Shown: piece after piece, positions 1 to 6,805 of the stretch
How positions within the stretch are numbered: the stretch's first letter is position 1
Layout of the letters: the number at the start of each line of letters is the position of its first letter
Origin: DATAPE01 sp034667525
Lineage (GTDB): Bacteria; Actinomycetota; CADDZG01; WHSQ01
Assembly (NCBI GenBank): GCA_034667525.1
Contig: JAXDJO010000036.1
Location: forward strand, 62,001-126,000
DNA: 64,000 nt
Reading direction: 5' to 3'
Notes under the pieces: model-generated
Told to the model about the DNA's origin: nothing
Databases searched by the model: none
Seen by the model: only the letters and a program-made list of their open reading frames with translations
Program-made: the position numbers and the translations under genes

Positions 1-1
1 C

Positions 2-268
2 ATCCACCGCTGGGCAGCGATCCTGCTCACCGTTGTGGTCGCCGGCCACGTGGTGGTGGCCTCCGGCGTGCTGCCGGGCTACCGAGGCGTGTGGCGATCG
101 ATGCACTGGGGCGGACGCGTCAAGTCGGAAACCGCCGAACGTCTGTGGCCAGCGTGGCTCGAACAACAAGGCAGCCGGCCGAACCTTCCCGGGGAACCCC
201 AGGAGGCTCAGGGGGGATCGACGGTATCGGATCGATCACCCACGAAAGGATTGAACGAGCGCTCCTGA
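2..268 (+). CDS. Cytochrome b561-type membrane protein, C-terminal fragment
   Basis: Only the C-terminal 88 residues are in the window; the gene starts to the left. The frame is open from base 2 to a TGA at 266-268. It begins IHRW, continues into a hydrophobic helix (AAILLTVVVAGHVVVASGVL) and ends in a charged tail with GYRGVW and ERLWPAWLEQ. The HRW...GH pattern in the last transmembrane helix resembles the end of di-haem cytochrome b subunits of the formate dehydrogenase gamma / cytochrome b561 type, where such histidines bind haem (family knowledge). Its last 61 nt overlap the convergent metallo-hydrolase gene. It could be the membrane electron partner of the molybdoenzyme at 939, but that is inference from proximity. 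The exact family is uncertain because so little is visible. Confidence 0.6.
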   Translation: MHRWAAILLTVVVAGHVVVASGVLPGYRGVWRSMHWGGRVKSETAERLWPAWLEQQGSRPNLPGEPQEAQGGSTVSDRSPTKGLNERS

Positions 269-882
269 CCGATCGTCGTTTGGGGGCCATGCCCCGGAAG
301 GACGATCATCTCGTCCCCCAACGAGAAGAGCTTGCCGCGGATCATCTTGCGCAGGAGGAGGTCGTCGCCACCGGGAAGGTCGCTTCGCCCGATACTCGAA
401 GCGAACAGCGAGTCCCCGGAAAAGACGGCTGAGGCACCCACCAGGCTGATCGACCCGGGCGAGTGGCCGGGAGTGTGCAGGACCTCCAGCTCGAAGCTTC
501 CGGCCCTCAGCGTGTCGCCCTCCTCCACGGAGGCGTCGATCTCCGGCGGTGGAGGCAGCTCCACCCCAAGGAACATCCGGCCCGATTCCATGTACCAGTC
601 GAGCAGGACCTGGTCCGCCGGATGGAGCCGGAACGGAGCGCCTGTGAACCGTCGCAGTTCCTCGGCAGCAACAACGTGGTCGAAGTGCGCGTGCGTCGCG
701 ACGATCTGGACGACCTTTAAGTCCTGGGCGTCCACGAACTCGGCAAGATCGTCGGCATCCCCGCCGGGATCCACCACGATGGCCTCGCGGGTGATCGCAT
801 CCCCGATGATGTAACAGTTGCAGGCAAGAGGTCCCACCACTCGATGGGCAAATATCTCGAACGGCACCGGCGCTGCGGTCAT
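208..882 (-). CDS. MBL-fold metallo-hydrolase (glyoxalase II-like)
   Basis: A 224-residue cytoplasmic hydrolase of the metallo-beta-lactamase fold. The THAHFDH motif lies at 63-69 (metal site 1 and 2 ligands), a further ligand His at 140 (HTPGHS), Asp157 in SGDSLF and His198 in LPGHGP, so all dinuclear-metal ligands are present. Length and motif spacing fit the glyoxalase II-like group of actinobacteria, which hydrolyse thioesters or related substrates; the actual substrate cannot be read from sequence. A GAGACT sequence 6 nt upstream of the ATG is a weak match to a leaderless -10 box. The 3' end overlaps the cytochrome b fragment on the other strand. It is divergent from the molybdoenzyme gene at 939. 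Confidence 0.85.
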   Translation of the reverse strand: MTAAPVPFEIFAHRVVGPLACNCYIIGDAITREAIVVDPGGDADDLAEFVDAQDLKVVQIVATHAHFDHVVAAEELRRFTGAPFRLHPADQVLLDWYMESGRMFLGVELPPPPEIDASVEEGDTLRAGSFELEVLHTPGHSPGSISLVGASAVFSGDSLFASSIGRSDLPGGDDLLLRKMIRGKLFSLGDEMIVLPGHGPQTTIGQERSFNPFVGDRSDTVDPP

Positions 883-926
883 CGGCGCAGTCTCGCATCG
901 GCAGCCCCGTCCTCGAGCCGCCCTCC

Positions 927-932
927 TACACT
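927..932 (+). promoter_or_regulatory. Leaderless -10 box for the molybdoenzyme gene
   Basis: TACACT matches TANNNT and ends 6 nt before the ATG at 939. There is no Shine-Dalgarno sequence, so transcription probably starts at the start codon. Confidence 0.5.
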
Positions 933-938
933 CGGTCC

Positions 939-1895
939 ATGGATCCTGAGATCGTGCGGATCTTCAGGTTGATCGAAACCGCGGACAACTTCGTCAAATA
1001 CGCCTCGCCAGGCCGAGAGGAACGGGCGGGCGAACGGGCTCTTGCGCGCTACGAGCGTGCGTTGGAACTTGCCGGCCTGAAGGGCGACCACAGGCTGGTC
1101 GAACAGATCCGCCTACGCATCGACGACCTTTCGCAGCCAGGCGCGACAGGTGGTACGGGTGCCAGAGATGCAGACGGGAGCGAGACAGGTGCACGCGCGA
1201 GTGCCCGTGCCGCGGCCGTCGTCGAGCGGGATGCAGATATCCGCCTCCCGGAATCCGAACTTCGCAAGGCGCGACCTAGCGACTCTGTGGGCGCGGTGGC
1301 GCAGGACTCGCCGGTGCAACCGCGGCCGGGCAGCCGTGTGCCGCCGGGGCAACGGGTGACGAAAGGATGGCCGGTGCTGCATGAGGGCCCCATCCCGCCA
1401 TTCGACAAGCATTCATGGCGCTTGTTATGCGACGGAGCATGCCTCCAGCCATTCGGCCTGAGCTACGACGAGCTCAAAGCCTTGCCGAACACAGAGCTTC
1501 GATCCGACTTCCACTGCGTAACGGGCTGGAGCAAGCTCGACAACACCTGGCGTGGTGTCTCGACCAAAGTTCTACTGGAGAGGGCACAGCCTGCCCCTGG
1601 TGCTGCATACGTTCTGGTTCACGCCGAGCGCGGTTACACAGCGAACCTTCCGCTGGACGCTCTGGGCCACGAGAACGTCATGGTCGCGTGGTCGCACAAC
1701 GGCGAGGACCTGACTCCCGAGCACGGATTCCCACTCCGCTTGCTCGTGCCCCGCCTGTACGGCTGGAAGAGCGTGAAGTGGGTGCGGAGGATCGAGCTTC
1801 TGACAGAGGACAAGCGCGGCTTCTGGGAGACGCGCGGCTACCACAATCGGGCCGATCCCTGGCGCGAAGAGCGCTACGCCTACCAGGAGGGATAG
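939..1895 (+). CDS. Sulfite-oxidase-fold molybdopterin oxidoreductase with N-terminal helical extension
   Basis: 318 residues. The C-terminal part (about 140-318) is a molybdopterin-dependent oxidoreductase of the sulfite oxidase/MsrP fold: PPGQRVTKGWPVLHEG leads in, FHCVTGWS carries Cys193, the expected molybdenum ligand, and YTANLPLDAL, GFPLRLLVP, WKSVKWV and DPWREERY follow in the usual order. The first 65 residues form a separate helical unit (ALARYERALELAGLKGD) and residues 66-138 are a Gly/Ala/Ser/Arg-rich linker. Homologues I know of usually begin near PPGQRV, so this looks like a fusion of a small helical domain onto the enzyme. No signal peptide is visible, so the protein is probably cytoplasmic. 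The start is set by a TANNNT box 6 nt upstream. Substrate unknown. Confidence 0.8.
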   Translation: MDPEIVRIFRLIETADNFVKYASPGREERAGERALARYERALELAGLKGDHRLVEQIRLRIDDLSQPGATGGTGARDADGSETGARASARAAAVVERDADIRLPESELRKARPSDSVGAVAQDSPVQPRPGSRVPPGQRVTKGWPVLHEGPIPPFDKHSWRLLCDGACLQPFGLSYDELKALPNTELRSDFHCVTGWSKLDNTWRGVSTKVLLERAQPAPGAAYVLVHAERGYTANLPLDALGHENVMVAWSHNGEDLTPEHGFPLRLLVPRLYGWKSVKWVRRIELLTEDKRGFWETRGYHNRADPWREERYAYQEG

Positions 1896-1899
1896 AGCT

Positions 1900-2787
1900 C
1901 TGACCTCACTAGGGTTCGGCTTTCGCGTTGGTCACTGGACCGACCATGACGCGCAAACCGGTTGCACCGTGATCCTCCCGCCTCCTGGGAACGTCGCCGC
2001 CTGCGACATCAGGGGCTCCTCCCCGGGCGAACGAGAGTTGGCCTCTCTGCATGTCGATCGCAGGCTCACGGAAGTGAATGCCATCTTGCTCACCGGAGGA
2101 AGCGCGTTCGGGCTTGCTGCCGCCGATGGAGTGATGTCGTGGCTGGAAGAGAGGGGGGTCGGTCATCCCACCACCAGCGGCGTCGTCCCGATCGTTCCGG
2201 CGGCGGTGATCTTCGACCTGAACGTCGGCGACTCCGCGGTACGTCCTGGCCCGCAAGCCGGACGCGCTGCGTGCGATGACGCCGGCGAAGATGCCACCGA
2301 GGGCGGGCGGATCGGCGCGGGTGCGGGTGCAACAGTCGGCAAGTGGGCGGGCCCGCAGTACGCGGTCCCCGGCGGTCTTGGCGTCGCCTCTGCGGAGTCA
2401 GGCCGAACGCGCGTCTCGGCGTTGGCGATCGTCAATGCGGTCGGCGATGTCCTTGCCGTCGATGGCTCAGTCCTGGCGGGGACGCGCCATCCCGATCCGG
2501 AATACCTGCGCCCCGCACCCGGTGTGGCGGACGCCGCCAACACCGTCCTGGCACTCGTTGCCACGCAGGGAAAGCTCGACAAGCGTGAGGTCAGGTTTCT
2601 GTCGGCTCGGGGCTCGGATGGCATCACGACCACGATCCGGCCCGCTCATACGCGCTATGACGGCGACGTGGTGTTCGCCGTTGCCAGTCCCGGCCCCCGC
2701 CCGGACGAGGGCGACATAGACGTGCTCGGCCATCTTGCGACCGAGGCGGTCGCCGCCGCCGTCCGGGCGGCGGTTAGAAGCTCGTGA
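1900..2787 (+). CDS. P1 family (DmpA/NylC-type) peptidase
   Basis: P1-family N-terminal-nucleophile hydrolases cleave themselves into two subunits and act as aminopeptidases or amidases. The conserved GFRVGHWTDHDAQTGCTV, LTGGSAFGLAAADGVMSWLEE, GAGAGATVGKW and GGLGVASAESGRTRVSALA segments are all present. No ATG precedes the conserved RVGHWTD block. A CTG at 1900 lies 9 nt after a GGAGG (1886-1890) that sits inside the end of the molybdoenzyme gene, so I start there (295 residues). A GTG at 1969 would remove the conserved N-terminus. The gene follows the molybdoenzyme after 4 nt, suggesting co-transcription. Which substrate it cleaves is not evident. Confidence 0.83.
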   Translation: MTSLGFGFRVGHWTDHDAQTGCTVILPPPGNVAACDIRGSSPGERELASLHVDRRLTEVNAILLTGGSAFGLAAADGVMSWLEERGVGHPTTSGVVPIVPAAVIFDLNVGDSAVRPGPQAGRAACDDAGEDATEGGRIGAGAGATVGKWAGPQYAVPGGLGVASAESGRTRVSALAIVNAVGDVLAVDGSVLAGTRHPDPEYLRPAPGVADAANTVLALVATQGKLDKREVRFLSARGSDGITTTIRPAHTRYDGDVVFAVASPGPRPDEGDIDVLGHLATEAVAAAVRAAVRSS

Positions 2788-2793
2788 TCTGCG

Positions 2794-2934
2794 TCACGCG
2801 ACGTGCGTGATGTAATCGTCCGCCAGCTCGACGAGGTCTCCAACAACATCGGCTGCCGATTCGAAACCGTCGTTGGCAAGGCGATCGCGCAGACCTGCGA
2901 GGGTGCTGGCAAGAAGAACGATCGAGATCCCCAA
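2794..2934 (-). CDS. Possible 46-residue protein of unknown function
   Basis: A short reading frame starting with TTG at 2934, preceded in frame by a stop. It encodes a hydrophobic start (MGISIVLLASTLAGL) and an amphipathic acidic end (DVVGDLVELADDYITHV). Third-position GC is high, as in neighbouring genes. It begins 27 nt downstream of the zinc-ribbon gene on the same strand, and no clear ribosome binding site precedes it. I do not recognise it. It may be real or a chance frame. Confidence 0.3.
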   Translation of the reverse strand: MGISIVLLASTLAGLRDRLANDGFESAADVVGDLVELADDYITHVA

Positions 2935-2961
2935 GATCCGGTTCGCGTATCACGTCGCTCC

Positions 2962-3138
2962 TCACGCCTGAGCACCTCGGTTCTTCTGCATCACCTCGGG
3001 ATGCTTGGCCCAATAGTGGCGGCGGACGGCTGGTCCGATGCCCCAACCTTGCGGAACCTGGATGGTCTTTCCGCACGTCCGACACCGCGGCGTCTTCGAC
3101 TTCTTGCCGCCTGCTCTGCTTTCGCGTGCACGAGGCAC
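2962..3138 (-). CDS. Small zinc-ribbon protein
   Basis: 58 residues. A basic N-terminus (PRARESRAGGKKSK) is followed by CRTCGKTI, then VPQGWGIGPAVRRHYWAKHPEVM. The CxxC with the downstream HYWAKH histidines could bind one zinc ion. I chose the GTG at 3138 because a GGAGG lies 8 nt upstream of it; a GTG at 3147 overlaps that GGAGG and is unlikely. I do not know a function. It sits in a 470-bp stretch between the P1 peptidase and CsbD genes that otherwise holds only the possible 46-residue frame. Confidence 0.6.
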   Translation of the reverse strand: MPRARESRAGGKKSKTPRCRTCGKTIQVPQGWGIGPAVRRHYWAKHPEVMQKNRGAQA

Positions 3139-3261
3139 GGCGATCACCTCCAGCGGCCCTGGGATGCGCAGCGAAGATGATGCTAGGGGCGGGGTACGAC
3201 AAGAAGGCAGTTTTGCGATCCGGGTGCTGGGTACGTATGGCTCTGGACGAAAGGAGGCGAA

Positions 3262-3441
3262 ATGAGCGAAGAGGACAAGGCAAAGAACAGCGCACAGCAG
3301 GCCAAGGGAAACATCAAGGAGAAGGTAGGCGCCGCCACCGGCAACGAGGATCTCGAGGCCAAGGGCAAGACCGATCAGGCGAAGGGCAGCCTGAAACAGG
3401 CTGGCGAAAAGGTTAAGGACGCCGCCAAGGGCGTCAGCTAG
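3262..3441 (+). CDS. CsbD family stress protein
   Basis: 59 residues, almost all Lys, Glu, Ala, Gly and Asp: KNSAQQAKGNIKEKVGAATGNE followed by LEAKGKTDQAKGSLKQAGEK. The repeated AKG-x3-4-K pattern is typical of CsbD proteins, small stress-induced proteins (in Bacillus subtilis a member of the sigma-B regulon; biochemical role unknown). The start is fixed by AAGGAGG at 3251-3257, 4 nt before the ATG. A strong hairpin follows the stop. Upstream sequence includes a GGGTAC that could be part of an alternative-sigma promoter, but I cannot confirm that. Confidence 0.9.
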   Translation: MSEEDKAKNSAQQAKGNIKEKVGAATGNEDLEAKGKTDQAKGSLKQAGEKVKDAAKGVS

Positions 3442-3472
3442 CTATAGCTAGGCTAGACAAGCACCGATAGAG

Positions 3473-3503
3473 AAAGCCGCTCGTCATCAGACGGAGCGGC
3501 TTT
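3473..3503. terminator. Bidirectional hairpin terminator between csbD and rmuC
   Basis: A perfect 10-bp stem (AAAGCCGCTC at 3473-3482 pairing with GAGCGGCTTT at 3494-3503) with an 11-nt loop, followed by CCTTTATTC on the + strand. It lies between two convergent genes and probably terminates both. Confidence 0.8.
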
Positions 3504-3506
3504 CCT

Positions 3507-4580
3507 TTATTCGCCGACGGCTTCTAGCGCCGGCGGAGGTTCTTCACCGTAAGCAAGTTCGCCCACCTGTTCGAGCTTCGTCTGGAAGCGGTTCAACTTG
3601 CGCGAGCCTTCTTCGTATTTCGAACGAGCGTTGCCAAGGTGCTTGCCGAGAACCTCGTACTCAGTGGCGAAGCGCTCCATGTCTTGCTGCAACCGGGCGC
3701 AGAAGTCCAGGATCCTCTGAGCGTCCTCCTCGATCTGGAAGCACTTCAATCCATAGAGGATGGTCTGGAGATATCCGTACATGGTAAGAGGTGACATCGG
3801 TACAACGTGCGAGTCGATCGCGACCTCCCACAAGGCGCGGCCCCCATATCCCAGCCGCAGCATCTCGCCGTACACGCCCTCGGCGGGGACGTACATAACC
3901 GCAAAGTCGAAAGTACCTTCGTCGGGAACCACGTAACGCTTGGCCACGTCGCCGATGTGCTTCGCCACATCCGACGCGAAGGCGGTTTCGGCACGCTTGC
4001 GTTCCGTGTCGTCGGTGGCTTCGCACATCCTGCTGAAGTTGGCGAGGGGAAACTTCGAATCGATACACACGATCTTTCCGCCAGCTCGGACGATGGCGTC
4101 CACGATCACGCCGGACGTGAACCGATGCTGGCATTCGTAACCTGAGGGCGGAAGGACCTGACGCAACATTTCCCCCAGCATGGCCTCGCCGACCCCCCCG
4201 CGCGCTTTCGGCGGTTTGAGAAGATCTTGCAGCGCAGTGAACTGCCCCGCCTGATCGGCGACGGCGGAAGTCGCCTGGCGGATCTCGCCGAGGCTGTCGA
4301 AGATGCTCCGCGCCAGATCGGTGCTGGCGGTTTGACTCTGGAACATCCGCGAGTCGATGCCCTCCAGCCGATTGCTCAGCAGCGACGTGTCGGAAGAGAA
4401 GCGATCGGAGAGGTGCCGGATCTCCTTGTGGAGGCCCGCCAATTCACCCACCGACTGTTCCTGGATCGCCTGGACGCGGGCAGCTGCGACACCAGCTTCC
4501 GTACGTGCCTTGACCAGCGCGACGGTCAGGACGAGGGCCACGAGGGCAGCGGCCAAGACGACAAAGATCAACATTGACAT
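3507..4580 (-). CDS. rmuC: DNA recombination protein RmuC
   Basis: 357 residues. A single N-terminal membrane helix (LIFVVLAAALVALVLTVAL, about 4-22) is followed by a coiled-coil stretch to about residue 110. The RmuC core comes next: GEAMLGEMLRQVLPPSGY, DAIVRAGGKIVCIDSKFPL, YVVPDEGTFDFAVMYVPAEGVY and SPLTMYGYLQTILYGLK. RmuC proteins limit DNA inversion and rearrangement and have a PD-(D/E)XK-like nuclease core (family knowledge). The frame stays open far upstream to 5174, but that part is antisense to the acyltransferase gene. I start at the ATG just before the membrane helix. TATCGT lies 2 nt upstream of this ATG and 8 nt upstream of the next ATG at 4574, so 4574 could be the true leaderless start. 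Confidence 0.9.
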   Translation of the reverse strand: MSMLIFVVLAAALVALVLTVALVKARTEAGVAAARVQAIQEQSVGELAGLHKEIRHLSDRFSSDTSLLSNRLEGIDSRMFQSQTASTDLARSIFDSLGEIRQATSAVADQAGQFTALQDLLKPPKARGGVGEAMLGEMLRQVLPPSGYECQHRFTSGVIVDAIVRAGGKIVCIDSKFPLANFSRMCEATDDTERKRAETAFASDVAKHIGDVAKRYVVPDEGTFDFAVMYVPAEGVYGEMLRLGYGGRALWEVAIDSHVVPMSPLTMYGYLQTILYGLKCFQIEEDAQRILDFCARLQQDMERFATEYEVLGKHLGNARSKYEEGSRKLNRFQTKLEQVGELAYGEEPPPALEAVGE

Positions 4581-4628
4581 CGACGATAGAGGCGAGGTAC
4601 GACAAATCTGAGGATTTCGACGGGCCGC

Positions 4629-4634
4629 TAACCT
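4629..4634 (+). promoter_or_regulatory. Leaderless -10 box for the WS/DGAT gene
   Basis: TAACCT, 6 nt before the ATG at 4641, without a Shine-Dalgarno sequence at useful distance. It lies in a 60-bp region between divergent genes. Confidence 0.5.
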
Positions 4635-4640
4635 GAAGGT

Positions 4641-6020
4641 ATGCCCACTACGGATCGACTGAGTGCGCTCGACGAGCTCTTCCTGCACCTGGAAGGCCCC
4701 AACACTCACATGCACGTTGGCGGCCTGGCCCTCTTTGAAGGCCCGGCTCCCAGCTGGTCCGAAGCCCTTGCCGGGATCGAGGGTCGCCTGCAGTCGGTGC
4801 CGAGATTCCGGCAAAAGCTGGCCACCGTCCCCTACGGGCTGGGACGGCCCGTGTGGATCGACGATGCTCATTTCAACCTGGGCTACCACCTTCGGCACAC
4901 GACGCTGCCCGATCCAGGGGGCGAGACAGAGCTGAAGCGGTTCTGCGCGCGCGTCATGTCCCGGCAGCTGGACCGCTCCAAGCCGTTGTGGGAGATGTGG
5001 TTCGTCGAGGGTCTCCGGGATGGCCGCTTCGCGGTGATCTCCAAGACCCATCACTGTGTGGTCGATGGAGTCTCCGGTGCGGACATCATGTCGGTGTTGA
5101 TGGATCCCGGTCGAGAGGCTCCGGCGATCACGCCGAAGGCGTGGAATCCCGCCCCCGAGCCCACCTCGGATCAACTGATCGCGGACGCCATCGCCGAACG
5201 GCTGACGTCACCGGCGGAGATCTGGCGATCGTTGCAATCGACCGCCGTCGACCGACGGAGGCTGCCCGGCAAGATCGTGGCCGGCGCACGTTCGTTGGCC
5301 GCTTTCATCGGCGGCTCCCTCGACTTCGCTCCGCCGTCTTCACTCAACCAACAGGTGGGCCCCGACCGCCGCTTCGAAACGGTCCTGGCGGACCTGGATG
5401 CGTTCAAGCGGGTGAAGAGGACCCTTGGCGGCACCGTCAACGATGTCGTTCTCACGGTGGTCGCAGGAGGTCTGGGCCATCTGTTGAGGGCGCGCGGCGA
5501 GGTGACGGCCGATCTGGAGTTGCGGGCAATGGTTCCCGTTTCTGTGCGCACCCGTGCCGGCGAATCCGCAGGGAACCACCTGGCGGCACTGTGGGCTTTG
5601 TTGCCCGTCGGTGACGAGGATCCGGTACGCAGATTTCGGGAGGTGTCAGAGCGCATGAAACACCTCAAAGGGTCGGGTCAGGCCGTGGGGGCCCAGCTGC
5701 TGACGCGGATCGGCGACTACACGCCGCCCACGATCCTGGCGCAAGCCTCCCGCGTCGTTGCCCGTCAACGCGCCTACAACCTGGTGATCACCAACGTGCC
5801 CGGCCCCCAGCTCCCTCTCTATCTCATGGGGCGGCAGATGCAGGAGGTCTACCCCGTACTGCCGCTGTCGGATAACACCACATTGGGAGTGGCGCTTCTC
5901 TCCTACAACGGAACCTTGGGGTTCGGCGTCCTCGGGGACCACGACACCGCCCCGGACCTGGGCGTTCTAGCCGAAGGCGTGGAGAAATCCATAGCCGAGC
6001 TCATGGCCGCGGTCGCGTAA
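4641..6020 (+). CDS. WS/DGAT-family O-acyltransferase
   Basis: 459 residues, the usual length of bacterial wax ester synthase/diacylglycerol acyltransferases. These enzymes transfer fatty acyl groups from acyl-CoA to an alcohol or diacylglycerol to make storage lipids at the membrane. The catalytic HHxxxDG motif is HHCVVDG at 137-143. Other landmarks are LSALDELFLHLEGPNTHMHV at the N-terminus, PLWEMWFVEGL (115-125), NDVVLTVVAGGLGHLL, and NLVITNVPGPQLPLYLMG near the C-terminus. It starts at the leaderless box above and is divergent from rmuC. No lipid-biosynthesis partner is adjacent. Whether its product is wax ester or triacylglycerol cannot be told. Confidence 0.92.
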   Translation: MPTTDRLSALDELFLHLEGPNTHMHVGGLALFEGPAPSWSEALAGIEGRLQSVPRFRQKLATVPYGLGRPVWIDDAHFNLGYHLRHTTLPDPGGETELKRFCARVMSRQLDRSKPLWEMWFVEGLRDGRFAVISKTHHCVVDGVSGADIMSVLMDPGREAPAITPKAWNPAPEPTSDQLIADAIAERLTSPAEIWRSLQSTAVDRRRLPGKIVAGARSLAAFIGGSLDFAPPSSLNQQVGPDRRFETVLADLDAFKRVKRTLGGTVNDVVLTVVAGGLGHLLRARGEVTADLELRAMVPVSVRTRAGESAGNHLAALWALLPVGDEDPVRRFREVSERMKHLKGSGQAVGAQLLTRIGDYTPPTILAQASRVVARQRAYNLVITNVPGPQLPLYLMGRQMQEVYPVLPLSDNTTLGVALLSYNGTLGFGVLGDHDTAPDLGVLAEGVEKSIAELMAAVA

Positions 6021-6086
6021 AGCGTCGGTTCTGGAGGGATCCACTACTTCCCTGGGCGAGCTCGGCGGCTACGCCGGCAGTCGCGG

Positions 6087-6749
6087 CTAAGAATCCCTGT
6101 CTGTGAGATAGGAGTCCAGACGCCGGCAGACCTCGATAGCGCGGCGCTCCAACTCGTCGTAGCGGCCTTCAGCGGCTACCTCGGGGTCGAACACGGATCC
6201 GCCGAAGCCCACCAACTCGGCCCCGGCGTCGAGATACCCGAGATAGTTCTCGGCGGTGAGGCCCCCGGTTACCAATATGGGGGTGCCGTCGAGCGGGCCG
6301 AGCACGTGCGCGACATAATTCGGCCCCCCCAGGCTCTCGCCGGGGAACACCTTGACCCAGTCGGCGCCTGCCCGTCGCGCAGTGAATATCTCAGTGGGCG
6401 TGGAAGCACCGAGGGCCACCGGTAAAGACAGCTCGTGGGCAGCCTCCACCACCTCGGGGGCCACGATCGGGGTCACTATGAACTCGGCCCCGGCGTCGTA
6501 TGCCTGCTTGACCTGATCCGCCTCGACGATCGTGCCCGCGCCCAGGATGGAGTCCGTTCGTCCGGCAAGTTCGGCCATGGCATCGGTGGCGTCGGGGGTG
6601 TTCATGGTTACCTCAACGGCCTCGAAGCCCCCTCGCACGGCGGCCCCCACGCCCTCCACCGCCTGCTCCGCGGAGTAGGTACGGAAGATCGCGATCGCCG
6701 TTGCTTCACGTAACCGTTCACTGCGTTGTTGAAAAAGCTTCTGATTCAT
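6087..6749 (-). CDS. eda: 2-keto-3-deoxy-6-phosphogluconate / 4-hydroxy-2-oxoglutarate aldolase
   Basis: 220 residues of the KDPG aldolase family, which cleaves KDPG to pyruvate and glyceraldehyde 3-phosphate (Entner-Doudoroff pathway) or 4-hydroxy-2-oxoglutarate to pyruvate and glyoxylate. Lys133 in WVKVFPGE is the Schiff-base lysine and Glu46 in AVEVTMN matches the catalytic glutamate. GAGTI, FIVTPIV, GASTPTE and PILVTGGL complete the TIM-barrel phosphate-binding pattern. No 6-phosphogluconate dehydratase is adjacent, so the pathway is not settled. The start is supported by TAGCCT 6 nt upstream. It is convergent with the WS/DGAT gene; the 66-bp gap holds no clear terminator. Confidence 0.9.
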   Translation of the reverse strand: MNQKLFQQRSERLREATAIAIFRTYSAEQAVEGVGAAVRGGFEAVEVTMNTPDATDAMAELAGRTDSILGAGTIVEADQVKQAYDAGAEFIVTPIVAPEVVEAAHELSLPVALGASTPTEIFTARRAGADWVKVFPGESLGGPNYVAHVLGPLDGTPILVTGGLTAENYLGYLDAGAELVGFGGSVFDPEVAAEGRYDELERRAIEVCRRLDSYLTDRDS

Positions 6750-6755
6750 CGCTGC

Positions 6756-6761
6756 AGGCTA
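6756..6761 (-). promoter_or_regulatory. Leaderless -10 box for the KDPG aldolase gene
   Basis: TAGCCT read on the minus strand, 6 nt before the ATG at 6749. Confidence 0.5.
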
Positions 6762-6805
6762 CTAAACGGACGCGCCCGTCCCGCTCGGCTCGCAACCGCA
6801 AGCGC

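Noticed and set aside
4581..5174. A 198-residue N-terminal extension in frame with rmuC
   Set aside because: It is antisense to the well-supported WS/DGAT gene, Pro/Arg/His-rich and without RmuC similarity. The membrane helix that starts RmuC proteins begins at the ATG at 4580.
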